Positions 9,207-18,403 of a DNA stretch of 64,000 nucleotides are shown in pieces. The position numbers and the translations under genes were made by a program. The number at the start of each line of letters is the position of its first letter. The first letter of the stretch is position 1. Location: contig HF993083.1 in assembly GCA_000433475.1 (NCBI GenBank), positions 1 through 64,000 on the forward strand, written 5' to 3'. The notes beneath the pieces were generated by a model. It did not search any database and had not been told where the DNA came from. It saw only the letters and a list, made by a program, of their open reading frames with translations. This DNA comes from Mycoplasma sp. CAG:956. GTDB taxonomy: Bacteria; Bacillota_I; Bacilli_A; RF39; UBA660.

Positions 9207-9235
9207 TTGATAAATGGAAGAAAATTAATTATAAT
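9207..9235 (+). promoter_or_regulatory. rny promoter
   Basis: TTGATA (9207-9212), 17-bp spacer, TATAAT (9230-9235), about 38 bp before the rny start. Confidence 0.85.
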
Positions 9236-9273
9236 AAAAGTATAGATTAATTTCTATTAGAGGAGAAAATTAT

Positions 9274-10827
9274 ATGGAATTAAATTTATTATCCATTATT
9301 TTCTTGATTTTGGGACTTTTTGTCGGGGCAATTATTGTCATCGTTACTTATATGATTAGAAGGAAAAACTTAGCTACTAAAGCCGCTGATATGATTAGTG
9401 AAGCTGTTAGGAAAGCTGAGGAAGCTAAAAATAATAGTTTAGCTGAAATAAAAGCTGAGAGTTTACGTGTTAAAGAAGAAACCGATAAAGAAGTAAAAGA
9501 ACGTAAACAAGAGCTAAAAGAATTAGAAGATAGACTTGATAAGAGAGAAACAAGCTTAGATAAACGTGAAGAATTATTGCAAGTCCGTTCTAATAATTTA
9601 GATAAAAAAGATGATGATATCTTAGATAAACAGAAAAAGTTACAAGATAAAGAAGAGAAAATAGATGAAATATTAAAAAAACAAATGGAAAAACTAGAAG
9701 AAATTAGCAAGTTAAAAAGAGATAAAGCTCATGATTTAATTATGAAAAAAGTAGAAGATAGTATGTCTTTAGAAATTGCTGATTATATTAAAGAAGAGGA
9801 ACAAAAAGCTAAATTAAATGCTCATGAAGTAGCTAAAGGAATTATTGTTTCGGCTATGCAAAGATATTCAGCTGATGTTACTAATGAACAAACAGTTAGT
9901 ACGATTGCTCTTCCTAGTGATGATATGAAAGGTCGTCTAATAGGTCGTGAAGGGCGTAATATAAAGACGATTGAAGCTGTTACGGGAGTTGATTTAATTA
10001 TTGATGATACACCAGAGGCAATTGTTATATCATCTTTTGACCCTTTAAGAAGAGAAATAGCTAAAATTACTATTGAAACGTTAATTAAAGATGGTCGTAT
10101 TCACCCAACAAGAATAGAAGAATTATATACTAAGACTTGTAATGATATAAATACGAAAATTACTGATTTAGGAAATAATGCTATATATGATTTAGGACTT
10201 GGTAAAGTTGATGCTGAGCTAATTAACATTATTGGACGTTTAAATTACCGTACTAGTTATGGTCAAAATGCCCTACAACATTCAATGGAAGTTGCTTATC
10301 TTTGTGGTCTTATGGCTTCGGAGTTAGGAGAAAATGTAAGTCTTGCTCGCCGTGCTGGGTTACTACATGATATTGGCAAAGCTATCGATTATGAAGTTGA
10401 AGGTTCTCATGTAGAATTAGGAGTAATGCTTGCTAAGAAATATCATGAAGATGAAGTTGTTATTAATGCTATTGCTTCGCATCATGGTGATACTGAACCA
10501 AAAAGTATCATTGCTATTTTAGTTCAAATTGCTGATACTCTATCGGCAGCTCGTCCAGGAGCTAGAAATGATTCAATAGAAAACTATGTTAAACGTTTAG
10601 AACAATTAGAAACTATTGGTAACTCTTTTGAAGGTGTTGAAAAAACTTATGCTATGCAAGCTGGTCGTGAAGTAAGAGTTATGGTTAAACCAGAAGAAAT
10701 AGATGATGCCAAGGCTAGAATAATTGCACGTAATATGAAAGAAAAAATAGAATCAGAAATGCAATATCCAGGTACGGTTAAAATTACAGTTATTAGAGAA
10801 ACTAGAGCCTCAGAAGAAGCAAAATAA
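9274..10827 (+). CDS. rny: Ribonuclease Y
   Basis: 517 aa, the usual length for RNase Y. One N-terminal membrane segment (about 5-27), a long Lys/Glu-rich coiled coil (about 30-180), a KH domain (G-R-E-G-R-N-I-K near residue 230) and an HD domain with L-L-H-D-I-G-K-A (His 365, Asp 366). RNase Y is the membrane-bound endonuclease that begins mRNA decay in Firmicutes. AGAGGAG lies before the ATG, and its own promoter is at 9207. Confidence 0.98.
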   Translation: MELNLLSIIFLILGLFVGAIIVIVTYMIRRKNLATKAADMISEAVRKAEEAKNNSLAEIKAESLRVKEETDKEVKERKQELKELEDRLDKRETSLDKREELLQVRSNNLDKKDDDILDKQKKLQDKEEKIDEILKKQMEKLEEISKLKRDKAHDLIMKKVEDSMSLEIADYIKEEEQKAKLNAHEVAKGIIVSAMQRYSADVTNEQTVSTIALPSDDMKGRLIGREGRNIKTIEAVTGVDLIIDDTPEAIVISSFDPLRREIAKITIETLIKDGRIHPTRIEELYTKTCNDINTKITDLGNNAIYDLGLGKVDAELINIIGRLNYRTSYGQNALQHSMEVAYLCGLMASELGENVSLARRAGLLHDIGKAIDYEVEGSHVELGVMLAKKYHEDEVVINAIASHHGDTEPKSIIAILVQIADTLSAARPGARNDSIENYVKRLEQLETIGNSFEGVEKTYAMQAGREVRVMVKPEEIDDAKARIIARNMKEKIESEMQYPGTVKITVIRETRASEEAK

Positions 10828-10892
10828 ATTGCTTAATAGATAATATTGTGATATTATACTAATGCAAAAAACGTTAGTTAGGAGTTATATTT

Positions 10893-11606
10893 ATGGAAAG
10901 ATTACAGAAAGTTATTGCTCAAGCTGGGGTGGCTTCCCGAAGAAAAGCAGAAGAGTTAATAGTTAACGGTAAAGTTACTGTTAATGGTAGTGTTGTTAGA
11001 GAACTTGGAACTAAAGTAAGTGGAACTGATATTATTACAGTAAATGGTCGTCAACTTACTAAAGAAAGTTATGAGTACTATTTACTAAATAAGCCAAGAG
11101 GATATATTTGTAGTCTTAATGATGAATTTAATCGTAATATTGTAACTGAGTTGATTGCTACTGATAAGAGAATTTATCCAGTAGGTCGTCTTGATTATGA
11201 TACAACAGGTTTAATTATTTTAACTAACGACGGTACTTTAGCTAATATTTTAATGCATCCAAAGAATAAAGTTGAAAAAACTTATATAGCCAAAATAGAA
11301 GGTAATTTAACAATGGAAGAGTTACATAAGCTTAAAACTGGTATTGTTGTTGATAAAATGCTTTGTAAACCAACTAGAGTTAAGATTAAGAAACATGACA
11401 TTGTTAAATGTACAGATTTAGTAGAAATAACAATTATGGAAGGACGTAATCATATTGTTAAGAATTTATTTAAAGCTGTTGGTCATGAAGTTGAAAAATT
11501 AAAACGTGAGAAATATGGTTTCTTGGAATTAGGAAGTCTAAAATCTGGTGAATATCGTCCTTTAACAATTAAAGAAGTACATCGTTTGTATGCTTATAAA
11601 AAATAA
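10893..11606 (+). CDS. RluB/RsuA-family pseudouridine synthase
   Basis: 237 aa. An N-terminal S4 RNA-binding domain (residues 1-60) is followed by a pseudouridine synthase domain with G-R-L-D-Y-D-T-T-G-L, Asp 101 being the expected catalytic residue. RluB-type enzymes modify 23S rRNA near position 2605 and RsuA-type ones modify 16S rRNA; the sequence alone does not settle which, though RluB is usual in this lineage. TAGGAG precedes the start. It ends directly at a perfect terminator hairpin. Confidence 0.92.
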   Translation: MERLQKVIAQAGVASRRKAEELIVNGKVTVNGSVVRELGTKVSGTDIITVNGRQLTKESYEYYLLNKPRGYICSLNDEFNRNIVTELIATDKRIYPVGRLDYDTTGLIILTNDGTLANILMHPKNKVEKTYIAKIEGNLTMEELHKLKTGIVVDKMLCKPTRVKIKKHDIVKCTDLVEITIMEGRNHIVKNLFKAVGHEVEKLKREKYGFLELGSLKSGEYRPLTIKEVHRLYAYKK

Positions 11607-11636
11607 AGAGTTTAATGCAGATGTTAAACTCTTTTT
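11607..11636 (+). terminator. Terminator after the pseudouridine synthase
   Basis: AGAGTTTAA (from 11607) pairs perfectly with TTAAACTCT (11624-11632), followed by a T-run. It starts immediately after the stop codon. Confidence 0.88.
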
Positions 11637-11654
11637 AGAAAGAATTTGATATTT

Positions 11655-13808
11655 ATGAAATATGAATTATTAGCGCCAGCTGGCGATATGGAATGTTTAA
11701 AATGGGCGATAGAAGGTGGTTGTGATGCTATTTATTTAGGTGGTAATCATTTTGGGGCTAGGGCTTATTCTAAGAATTTTTCTGATGAAGAATTGGCTGA
11801 GGCAATAAAATATGCCCATCGTTATGGTGTTAAAGTTTATTTAACTTGCAATACTTTAATTTATGACGAAGAAGTAGAAGAATTTTTAAAATTTGTTCGT
11901 TTTGCTCATCAAAATGGTATTGATGCGGTTTTAATTCAAGACCTTGGTATGTATGATTTAGTTCATCAAAAGTTTCCTGATTTAGAAATTCATGCTTCTA
12001 CTCAAATGCATATTCATAATTTAGAAGGTGCTTTAGTAGCTAAAAAATTGGGCTTTAAAAGGATAGTATTAGCTCGCGAAACTGATATTGATACGATTAA
12101 AGAAATTAAAGAACAAACAGGACTTGATGTTGAAGTATTTGTTCATGGGTCTTTATGTGTATCTTATTCTGGACAATGTCTATTTTCTAGTTTAGTTGGT
12201 GGTCGTAGTGGTAATCGTGGGGCTTGTGCTGGTTCTTGTCGTCTACCTTATGATATCGTTGATAAAAATAGCGAAGTGTTAAATGATACAAAAAAATATC
12301 CTTTATCAATGAAAGACTTATGCGCTATTGCAAGTATTGGCAAATTAATGGATATAGGAGTTAATTCTTTTAAGATTGAAGGAAGAATGAAATCAAAAGA
12401 ATATGTTTATTTAGTTACTAAACTTTATCGTAAAGCTATAGATAGTTATTTAGATAATAAAAAAGTAACTATCGATTATGAAATTTTAGATAAATTAAAG
12501 AAAGTATTTAATCGTGAATATACTTTAGGGTTCTTAAATAATGTTAATAATAATGATGTAATAAATGGTAAACAACCTAATAATGTAGGAGTTAAAATAG
12601 GTAAAGTAGTTAAACTTACAAAGACTAATGCTTTAATAAAATTAGAGGATGAATTACATATTAATGACGGTTTAAGAATAAAAGGACCAGATGGAGAAAT
12701 TGGCACCATTGTAAATGATTTTTATTTACAAGGTAATCTGGTAAAAGAAGCAAGACCTGGTATGGTAATTAGTTTACCTATTTGGAAGAAACCTAATGTT
12801 GGGGATGACGTATTTCTTACTTCTTCTAAATATATTGGGGATTGTATTGCAAGTGATATAGAAAATAATCCAAGAAATGTAATGCTTAATGGTAGTATTA
12901 CTTTACATAAAAATGAAAAAATTATATTTAAAGTAACTGATGGTTTAAATGTTATTACACTTACAGGACCCGTTGTTGATATAGCTAAAAACAGACCTTT
13001 AACTAAAGAAACTATCTTAGAAAAATTAACTAAATTGGGAGGAACTGTCTATAAATTTAATAAGCTTGATTGTATTTTAGATGATGATATATTTGTACCT
13101 TTAACAGCTCTTAATGAGTTAAGAAGAGAAACTGTAGATAATTTAAATTCTAAAAGAGAAAATATTCCTGAGACAATAGTAGAAAAGGAATATATTAGAA
13201 AAGTACCAGAGTTTAAAAAAGAAAACTCTATTAATGCTTGTGTTTTTAAAGATAGTGATATCGATAATGAATCTAAATATCAAAATATTTATTCTTATCA
13301 AGAAGATACTAAGTATTTAGAGGCATTACCAAATGTAATAAACAAATATTCAAGTGATTTAAAAAATTTATCTTTAAAACCAATTTTAGTTGGGGAGATA
13401 TGTGGTTTAAATTTAGTTAATATTCATACTGATTACAGCTTAAATGTTGTTAACTCTTATACAGTTGCTTTTTTACATAGTTTAGGAGTTAAAAAGATAA
13501 CATTATCTTATGAAATGACAAGAAGTCAAATAAAGACTTTAATTGATAAATACCAAGAAAGATATGGATGTTTTCCTAATATCGAAGTAATTGTTTATGG
13601 TTATATTAAGATTATGACTTTGAAATATAATTTATTAAGTGATTATAAAGAAGCTGTTTATTTGAAAGATAGATTTAATAATAATTATCGAATAAAAATG
13701 TTTAATAATTTAACGGAAATTTATTATTCTAAAATATTAGATAATAGAAATATTGATTATTTTAGTATTGGAGTTAACCATATTAGATATAACCTTTACA
13801 AATTTTAA
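11655..13808 (+). CDS. U32-family peptidase-like RNA hydroxylation protein
   Basis: 717 aa. The start M-K-Y-E-L-L-A-P-A-G is typical of U32 proteins, so I use the ATG at 11655 and not the in-frame TTG at 11646. The core contains the conserved cysteine cluster (H-G-S-L-C-V-S-Y-S-G-Q-C, then G-A-C-A-G-S-C-R) that binds an iron-sulfur cluster in characterised members. The long form with a C-terminal extension resembles RlhA more than the shorter TrhP pair. Characterised U32 proteins hydroxylate rRNA or tRNA bases using prephenate; peptidase activity is poorly supported. The substrate here cannot be told. Confidence 0.88.
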   Translation: MKYELLAPAGDMECLKWAIEGGCDAIYLGGNHFGARAYSKNFSDEELAEAIKYAHRYGVKVYLTCNTLIYDEEVEEFLKFVRFAHQNGIDAVLIQDLGMYDLVHQKFPDLEIHASTQMHIHNLEGALVAKKLGFKRIVLARETDIDTIKEIKEQTGLDVEVFVHGSLCVSYSGQCLFSSLVGGRSGNRGACAGSCRLPYDIVDKNSEVLNDTKKYPLSMKDLCAIASIGKLMDIGVNSFKIEGRMKSKEYVYLVTKLYRKAIDSYLDNKKVTIDYEILDKLKKVFNREYTLGFLNNVNNNDVINGKQPNNVGVKIGKVVKLTKTNALIKLEDELHINDGLRIKGPDGEIGTIVNDFYLQGNLVKEARPGMVISLPIWKKPNVGDDVFLTSSKYIGDCIASDIENNPRNVMLNGSITLHKNEKIIFKVTDGLNVITLTGPVVDIAKNRPLTKETILEKLTKLGGTVYKFNKLDCILDDDIFVPLTALNELRRETVDNLNSKRENIPETIVEKEYIRKVPEFKKENSINACVFKDSDIDNESKYQNIYSYQEDTKYLEALPNVINKYSSDLKNLSLKPILVGEICGLNLVNIHTDYSLNVVNSYTVAFLHSLGVKKITLSYEMTRSQIKTLIDKYQERYGCFPNIEVIVYGYIKIMTLKYNLLSDYKEAVYLKDRFNNNYRIKMFNNLTEIYYSKILDNRNIDYFSIGVNHIRYNLYKF

Positions 13809-13856
13809 GAAAAAAGATACAATGTTGATATAACTTATTAGTAAGGAAGTTTAATT

Positions 13857-15092
13857 ATGTGGCAAGCAATTTATTATATATTTTTTACTTTAACACTGTT
13901 TTATGGACTTTATTATTCTTTAACAGGACTATATGGTTTTTTAAAACCAAAGAAATTTAAGATAGTACCTTTTGAAGCAGAGAAGAAGTTTGCTATTGTT
14001 ATAGCGGCTCGTAATGAAGAAGCTGTTGTTGGTAATTTAGTAAAATCAGTTCTAGATTCTAATTATCCTAGGGATTTATTTGAAGTTTATGTGGCTGTTA
14101 ATAATACTACTGATAATACAGCAAAAGTTGCTAAAGAAGCTGGTGCTATTGTTATTGATGTTAAAGAAAAAGTTAAATCAAAAGGTGAAGTTTTGCGATA
14201 TGTTTTTAAAAAGTTAAGAAATCGTAAAGATATTGATGCTTATATTATTTTTGATGCAGATAATATTATTCATCCTGATTTTTTAGCACGTATGAATGAT
14301 ACTTTATGTTGTGGTTATCGTGTTGCTCAAGGTTTTAGAGATAGCAAAAATATTAGTGATAACTGGATAAGTGGTTCTTATTCGTTATATTATTACATGC
14401 AAAATTTCTTTTTTAGTAAAGCTCGTATGACAATGAATCAAAATGCTTCCATTAACGGAACTGGTTTCATGGTTAAAAAAGAATTGATTGATGAAATGGG
14501 CTTTCCTACCCAAACTTTAACAGAAGATATTGAGTTTACTGCTTTGTGTGCATTGAGAGATGAAAGAATTGCTTTTGTTGAAAATGCTGTTACTTATGAT
14601 GAACAACCAGTTGAATTTAAAGCTTCTTGGAAACAGAGAAAAAGATGGTCTGTTGGTTGTTTACAGTGTTTAAAACTTTATTGGAAGGATTTGCTTGGAC
14701 ACTTCTTTAAAACAGGAAGTCAGCCTTCTTTTGATATGTTTATGAATTTTGTTGCACCAGTAGTTCAAGTAATTTGTCTTGTTGAATTTGTTGCTTTAAT
14801 TTTCTTTAGAATATTTAATATTCGTCTTTACGATATATTCTCATCTCTATTCTCAAGTGGGGCTGTATTTATGATATTAACTTATGTTAGTGGTGTTGTT
14901 GTTAGTATCTTCATTTTGAAATATAATAAAAGAAAGGCTAAAAATCTTTTGAGTGCGATTGCTTTATTTGCGGTTTTCATTTTAACTTGGATACCAATTA
15001 ATGTAGTATGTCTATTTACTAAAGATATGAAATGGGAAGAAATTAAGCATAATCGTGGTATTGCCTCAAATGAGATGAAGTTTAATAAATAA
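13857..15092 (+). CDS. Membrane glycosyltransferase, family 2
   Basis: 411 aa. An N-terminal membrane segment (about 1-25), a GT-A domain with I-A-A-R-N-E-E (about 50), D-A-D (133-135), T-E-D and Q-R-K-R-W, and three C-terminal membrane segments (about 295-390). The D-x-D, TED and Q-x-x-R-W set is that of processive synthases such as cellulose, hyaluronan and PNAG synthases, but the short length also fits single-sugar transferases. It probably makes an exported polysaccharide or glycolipid. AAGGAAG precedes the ATG. The stop overlaps the next start. Confidence 0.88.
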   Translation: MWQAIYYIFFTLTLFYGLYYSLTGLYGFLKPKKFKIVPFEAEKKFAIVIAARNEEAVVGNLVKSVLDSNYPRDLFEVYVAVNNTTDNTAKVAKEAGAIVIDVKEKVKSKGEVLRYVFKKLRNRKDIDAYIIFDADNIIHPDFLARMNDTLCCGYRVAQGFRDSKNISDNWISGSYSLYYYMQNFFFSKARMTMNQNASINGTGFMVKKELIDEMGFPTQTLTEDIEFTALCALRDERIAFVENAVTYDEQPVEFKASWKQRKRWSVGCLQCLKLYWKDLLGHFFKTGSQPSFDMFMNFVAPVVQVICLVEFVALIFFRIFNIRLYDIFSSLFSSGAVFMILTYVSGVVVSIFILKYNKRKAKNLLSAIALFAVFILTWIPINVVCLFTKDMKWEEIKHNRGIASNEMKFNK

Positions 15093-15316
15093 TGTTAGTT
15101 AATGTTAATAAAAAATTAATGCTTGATGATTATGAGATAGGTGTTTTGAAAAAATATAATATTGATATTAGTAATTGTAATAATTTAAGAGAAGTTACTT
15201 TATTAGTCGAACATTTTATGGATAATTATGAACTTGATAGTGAAGAATTAGATGAATTAGATTATATTTTAGAAAGATTACAAGAAAGAAATTACTATCA
15301 AAATACAAATAAATAA
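15092..15316 (+). CDS. Small acidic hypothetical protein, 74 aa
   Basis: Start and stop of adjacent genes overlap (TAATG at 15090-15094), which suggests coupling to the glycosyltransferase. The protein is acidic, rich in Leu, Asp, Glu and Asn, and probably two helices. No signal, membrane segment or known motif. A terminator follows at 15399. Confidence 0.6.
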   Translation: MLVNVNKKLMLDDYEIGVLKKYNIDISNCNNLREVTLLVEHFMDNYELDSEELDELDYILERLQERNYYQNTNK

Positions 15317-15398
15317 CTTAGTAGTACTTAGTGTAAATTAAAATAGATAATAATTTTCTTGATGAAAACTATAGGAACATAGGACAAAAAAAGTAAGA

Positions 15399-15429
15399 AA
15401 TAATACCTTTTAGAGGTGTTATTTTTTTT
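15399..15429 (+). terminator. Terminator before dnaE
   Basis: AATAATACC (15399-15407) pairs with GGTGTTATT (15415-15423), followed by eight T. Confidence 0.85.
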
Positions 15430-15519
15430 AATATATGATAGTATATTAATTGCACAAGTAAATACTTAATTTTTAAAATTAAAAATGATATACTAAAGAT
15501 AGTAAAGGGTGGTGATATT

Positions 15520-18402
15520 ATGAAGTATAGTCCTTTAGGAATAAAGTCTGAATATACTTTGTTAACAAGTTTAATTAAAATAAGTGATCTAATTAACTTT
15601 GCTATGCAAAATAATATTACTACCATTGGTCTTTTAGATGATAATTTAAATGGGGTAATGGAGTTTTATGATACCTGTTTGTTAAATAATATAAAGCCTG
15701 TAATTGGTTTAAAAGTGAGTATCAATGATAATATTTATTATCTTTATGCTAAGAATTATCAAGGCTATTTAGAGTTAGTTAAGATAAATAATAAGATAGT
15801 TTTAGAAGAAAGCGTATCTCTTAGTGATTTAAGAAGTTCTGATATTTATGTAGTTATTCCCTATGAATTTAAAGGAAACTATGAAGAGTTAAAAAACATT
15901 AAAAATATTAATGATATATATATTGCTTATACTAATTTAGAGGAAAAAAAGAACTTGAGTTTGGTTACTTCCAATATACTATTTATTAAAGAAATAAGAT
16001 GTTTTAATTCTGGTGATACAGTTTATCTAGAATATTTAAAAAAAATTGGTGATAATGATTTTGAAACGTTTAATACAGCTTATGAAAATGACAATATAAA
16101 TAATGATGATATAGAAAGACTAAATAAATTTATTAGTACTATTGATATTAAAATGGATAAATCGAAACGATATATTCCTGTATTTAATAAAGATACTAAT
16201 AGTAAAACTTATCTTTATAATTTAGCTTTTTTAGGACTTAAAAAGAGATTTAATAATAAAGTTAGTGATAATTATATAAAGAGGTTAAATTATGAATTAG
16301 ATGTCATTGATAAGATGGGATTTAATGATTACTTTTTGATTGTTTATGATTATGTTAAATATGCGAAGAAAAATGATATTTTAGTAGGACCAGGTCGTGG
16401 GTCAGCAGCAGGAGCTTTAGTAAGTTATTGTTTAGGAATAACTAATATTGACCCATTAAAATATAATTTGCTTTTTGAGCGTTTCTTAAATAAAGATAGA
16501 GTAACAATGCCTGATATTGATATTGACTTCGAAGATATAAGACGTGAAGATATGATAAGCTATGTTAGAGGAAAATATGGTTTATATAATGTTGCACCAA
16601 TTACAACTTATGGCACTTTGCAGGCTAGACAAGTTATTAGAGATGTTAGTAAGTATATAATTGTTGATGATAAATTAATTGATACTTTTGTTAGTAATAT
16701 TAATTCTAAATTGAGTTTAAAAGAAAATTTACAAAATCCAGTAATTAATAAAATGTTAAAAGAAAATGGTGTTCTACAAAGAATTTATAAGGTTGCTATG
16801 AAATTAGAAGGATTAAAACGTCATATGTCAGTACACGCCGCTGGGGTTGTTATTTCTTCTGTTTCTTTAAAAGATGTTATGCCTGTTGTTAAGACTACAA
16901 GTGGAATTAATACGGGACTAACTATGAATTATTTGGAAGAATTAGGATTCTTAAAAATGGATTTTTTAGCTTTATCTAATTTAACATTTATTCATAATAT
17001 TTTAAGAAATTTACCAAGTAATTTTAATCTTTATAATATTCCATTAGATGATAAAGAAACATTTGACTTATTCTGTGAAGTTAACACAGATGGTATATTT
17101 CAGTTTGAATCTACGGGAATGAAAGAATTCTTAAGAAAATTACAACCTAAGAACTTTAACGATTTATATGCAGCAGTAGCCTTATTTAGACCAGGACCAA
17201 TGGATAATATTAATATTTTTATTGAAAGAAAAAATGGTGCTGATGTAACCTATATAGTTCCTGAGTTAGAACCAATTTTAAAAGAAACTTATGGTATTAT
17301 TGTTTATCAAGAACAAATTATGCAAATCTTAGTAACTATGGCAGGTTTTAGTTTTGCACAGGCTGATAATATAAGACGTGCTATGAGTAAAAAGAAAAAA
17401 GAAGTAATTGAAAAGGAAAGAATAAACTTTATTACTTCTGCTGTTAAAAAAGGTTATAATGAGACAAAGGCAGTTGAAGTCTACAATTTAATATTAAAAT
17501 TTGCTAATTATGGCTTTAATAAGGCTCACTCTGTAAGTTACGCTTTAATTGGTTATCAAATGGCTTATTTAAAAGTTCATTATAAAGAAGTATTTTTAGC
17601 TAATTTACTTAATATGACTATAACTAATAGTAAGAAAACTGAGGATTATTTAAATATAGCTAAAAAAGATAATATAACTATTTTAGTACCTAATATTAAT
17701 AAGAGTAAAGATGTTTACTTGAGTAAGAATAATTATCTGTTGTTACCTTTAAGCATAATTAAAAATATTGGTAGTAATACGGTTAATTTAATTTTACAAG
17801 ATAGAGAAGAAAATGGTTTATACATAGATTATTTTGATTTAGTTAGAAGATTTTATAAATTAGGAATTAAGAAAAATGCCATTGAAAGTTTAATTTATGC
17901 TAAAGCCCTAGATACTTTTAAGATAAATCATAAAACAATGATAAATATGTTAGATGAAGTGTTAAGATATGCTGAAGTTTGTGATAATTTAGATGTTTCT
18001 TTAGTAGAAAAGCCTATCTTGAAAATAGAAGATGAGTTTGATGATAAAACTTTAATGAATCAGGAATTAAATGTTTATGGATTTTATGTAAGTAATCACC
18101 CTGCTAGTAAATATAAGGCTAAGGATATAATAAAAATAAAAAATATAAAGGCTTACTTAGGTAAGAATGTTAAAATGGTTATATTGGTTAATGACATTAG
18201 GAAAATAAAAACGAAAAAAAATGAAGATATGGCTTTTATTAATGGAACTGATGAAACAGGTAGTATGGATTTTGTTGTTTTTCCCAAAAAAATTAATTAC
18301 TTAGAAAATTTGAGTGTTGGCAGTTTAGTAGTAGTAATGGGAACGGTAGCTAGAAGAATTGATAAATATCAAATAAATATAAATGTAGTAAGGAGTATCT
18401 AA
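15520..18402 (+). CDS. dnaE: DNA polymerase III alpha subunit, DnaE type
   Basis: 960 aa. The polymerase core has G-P-G-R-G-S-A-A-G and catalytic P-D-I-D-I-D-F (Asp 332 and 334), then helix-hairpin-helix and OB-fold regions at the C-terminus. The N-terminal PHP domain is degenerate: the usual H-x-H metal motif is replaced by G-I-K-S-E-Y-T-L-L, so PHP activity is probably lost. In low-GC Gram-positives DnaE extends RNA primers before PolC takes over. An extended -10, TGATATACT (15486-15494), precedes the gene. polC starts one base after the stop, so the two polymerases are made from one transcript. It is shorter than B. subtilis DnaE (about 1115 aa). Confidence 0.96.
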   Translation: MKYSPLGIKSEYTLLTSLIKISDLINFAMQNNITTIGLLDDNLNGVMEFYDTCLLNNIKPVIGLKVSINDNIYYLYAKNYQGYLELVKINNKIVLEESVSLSDLRSSDIYVVIPYEFKGNYEELKNIKNINDIYIAYTNLEEKKNLSLVTSNILFIKEIRCFNSGDTVYLEYLKKIGDNDFETFNTAYENDNINNDDIERLNKFISTIDIKMDKSKRYIPVFNKDTNSKTYLYNLAFLGLKKRFNNKVSDNYIKRLNYELDVIDKMGFNDYFLIVYDYVKYAKKNDILVGPGRGSAAGALVSYCLGITNIDPLKYNLLFERFLNKDRVTMPDIDIDFEDIRREDMISYVRGKYGLYNVAPITTYGTLQARQVIRDVSKYIIVDDKLIDTFVSNINSKLSLKENLQNPVINKMLKENGVLQRIYKVAMKLEGLKRHMSVHAAGVVISSVSLKDVMPVVKTTSGINTGLTMNYLEELGFLKMDFLALSNLTFIHNILRNLPSNFNLYNIPLDDKETFDLFCEVNTDGIFQFESTGMKEFLRKLQPKNFNDLYAAVALFRPGPMDNINIFIERKNGADVTYIVPELEPILKETYGIIVYQEQIMQILVTMAGFSFAQADNIRRAMSKKKKEVIEKERINFITSAVKKGYNETKAVEVYNLILKFANYGFNKAHSVSYALIGYQMAYLKVHYKEVFLANLLNMTITNSKKTEDYLNIAKKDNITILVPNINKSKDVYLSKNNYLLLPLSIIKNIGSNTVNLILQDREENGLYIDYFDLVRRFYKLGIKKNAIESLIYAKALDTFKINHKTMINMLDEVLRYAEVCDNLDVSLVEKPILKIEDEFDDKTLMNQELNVYGFYVSNHPASKYKAKDIIKIKNIKAYLGKNVKMVILVNDIRKIKTKKNEDMAFINGTDETGSMDFVVFPKKINYLENLSVGSLVVVMGTVARRIDKYQININVVRSI

Positions 18403-18403
18403 G

